Positions 6,644 to 7,129 of a DNA stretch of 7,129 nucleotides are shown here, one piece after another; the stretch's first letter is position 1; each line of letters begins with the position of its first letter. This stretch comes from Eutrophocola sp049446715 (GTDB lineage Bacteria > Pseudomonadota > Gammaproteobacteria > Pseudomonadales > Pseudohongiellaceae), in NCBI GenBank assembly GCA_049446715.1, contig JBMTQX010000089.1, positions 1-7,129 of the forward strand, given 5' to 3'. The notes under the pieces are model-generated. The model saw only the letters and a list, made by a program, of their open reading frames with translations. It was not told the DNA's origin and did not search any database. The position numbers and the translations under genes are program-made.

Positions 6644-6668
6644 ATGAAACATCATGAAACATAATGTT
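6644..6668. promoter_or_regulatory. ATGAAACAT tandem repeat with overlapping palindrome, candidate operator of the desaturase
   Basis: ATGAAACATC (6644-6653) is followed directly by ATGAAACATA (6654-6663). The second copy overlaps the palindrome AACAT-A-ATGTT (6658-6668). It lies about 155-180 bp before the desaturase start. It shares TGAAA with the half-site in the 4190-4427 spacer, but has a 10-bp rather than 11-bp period. The bound protein is unknown. Confidence 0.4.
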
Positions 6669-6720
6669 GTATGTCGCCATGCCGGATACCATCAACCAAA
6701 AGAACGAAAGCGACACCATG

Positions 6721-6744
6721 TGCCACCTGCCGAACAGGTCGGCA
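6721..6744 (+). repeat. Hairpin in the desaturase upstream region
   Basis: TGCC-ACCTG (6721-6729) pairs with CAGGT-GGCA (6735-6739 and 6741-6744) across a CCGAA loop, with a single bulged C at 6740: nine pairs in all. No T-run follows, so it is not an intrinsic terminator. It may be a leader RNA structure or an operator. Confidence 0.4.
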
Positions 6745-6822
6745 CCCTGATAAAACTGCACTTATGAGCAGCCAGGCCAGGTCACACTGTAAATCGCCAC
6801 GCTACACAACTGAGAAATACAC

Positions 6823-7129
6823 ATGTCTGCTGCCAAACCCCCTATACGCTGGTTGAACCTCGCCGTCCTTGGCATACCGCCGCTGGTCGCTGTCACTGTT
6901 GTGCCCTGGTATGGCATGACTTATGGCTTTGATGCCTATGAATGGCTCTGGTTCGGCATTCTCATGGTCTTCTGCGAAATGTCGATTACTGCCGGTTACC
7001 ATCGGCTCTGGTCGCACAGTGCCTACAAGGCCCATCCGGTTCTGCGTTTCATTTACGCCCTTGGCGGCGCCTGCGCCCTGCAGAACGACGGCATCACCTG
7101 GGCCGCTGATCACCGCCGCCACCACCTGC
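6823..7129 (+). CDS. Membrane acyl-CoA/fatty-acid desaturase, N-terminal part; runs off the right edge
   Basis: 102 complete codons from ATG 6823, with no stop before the end of the window. Two of the three histidine boxes of the stearoyl-CoA (delta-9) desaturase family are visible: HRLWSH (H60-H65), preceded by ITAGY, and DHRRHH (D96-H101), preceded by NDGITWAA. A hydrophobic segment at about 11-32 and another at about 41-57 are the first membrane helices. The enzyme is a diiron membrane protein that introduces a cis double bond into saturated acyl chains, adjusting membrane fluidity; the family usually prefers acyl-CoA or acyl-lipid. The third His box should lie beyond the right edge. Only a weak GAG precedes the ATG by about 9 bases, but the N-terminus has normal family length. 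The long upstream region with repeats suggests separate regulation from the kinase operon. Family assignment is firm; exact substrate and regiospecificity are not determinable here. Confidence 0.9.
   Translation, partial: MSAAKPPIRWLNLAVLGIPPLVAVTVVPWYGMTYGFDAYEWLWFGILMVFCEMSITAGYHRLWSHSAYKAHPVLRFIYALGGACALQNDGITWAADHRRHHL

Larger units (their letters stand above)
6498..6822 (+). other. 325-bp intergenic region before the desaturase, with several repeats but no gene
   Basis: No convincing coding sequence was found. From left to right it holds a short GCCGG-GATA-CCGGC hairpin (6521-6534), a nested inverted repeat (6532-6596), an ATGAAACAT tandem repeat (6644-6663) and a hairpin at 6721-6744. 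A weak promoter-like pair, TTGGCT (6583-6588) and AATGAT (6608-6613, 19-bp spacing), is too poor to call. The region is long for a simple spacer between same-strand genes, so the desaturase most likely has its own regulated promoter here. Confidence 0.7.

Overview
The window looks like a chromosomal segment of a moderately GC-rich, free-living proteobacterium. Gammaproteobacteria is the best guess, because one gene has the tandem-domain architecture and C-terminal signature of UspE. That assignment is an inference from gene content, and no rRNA or other marker gene is present. No tRNA, rRNA, insertion sequence or CRISPR array was seen.

Layout: the left half (about 1-4189) is a leftward, minus-strand operon of four genes. 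In transcription order they are a SulP/SLC26-type anion permease with a C-terminal STAS domain (4189-2615), a divergent two-domain universal stress protein (2537-1569), a second two-domain UspE-like protein (1563-606) whose start region is out of frame with its body, and an SLC4/band-3-type bicarbonate transporter (609 to beyond the left edge). The last three are tightly packed: the two Usp genes are separated by 5 bp, and the UspE-like gene and the SLC4 gene overlap by 4 bp (ATGA).

A 238-bp divergent intergenic region (4190-4427) separates this operon from a rightward two-component pair: an OmpR-family response regulator (4428-5093) and its histidine kinase (5094-6497), whose start codon directly follows the regulator's stop. 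The spacer has an AT-rich core and an 11-bp direct repeat with TGAAAG-N5-TGAAAG geometry when read toward the permease. It also has a perfect 7-bp inverted repeat of the same half-site. This is the layout expected of an OmpR-family binding region.

After the kinase, 325 bp without a gene holds a nested inverted repeat, a 10-bp tandem repeat and a second hairpin. It leads to the first 102 codons of a membrane acyl-CoA/fatty-acid desaturase that runs off the right edge.

Working model (inference): the response regulator and kinase control a divergently transcribed anion-uptake operon. That operon pairs two unrelated transporter families, SLC26 and SLC4, both known for bicarbonate/anion transport, with two nucleotide-binding-type stress proteins that may gauge energy or carbon status. 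The most notable items are the prokaryotic SLC4 homologue beside a SulP permease, the shared operator-like spacer, and the +1 frameshift near the start of the UspE-like gene.
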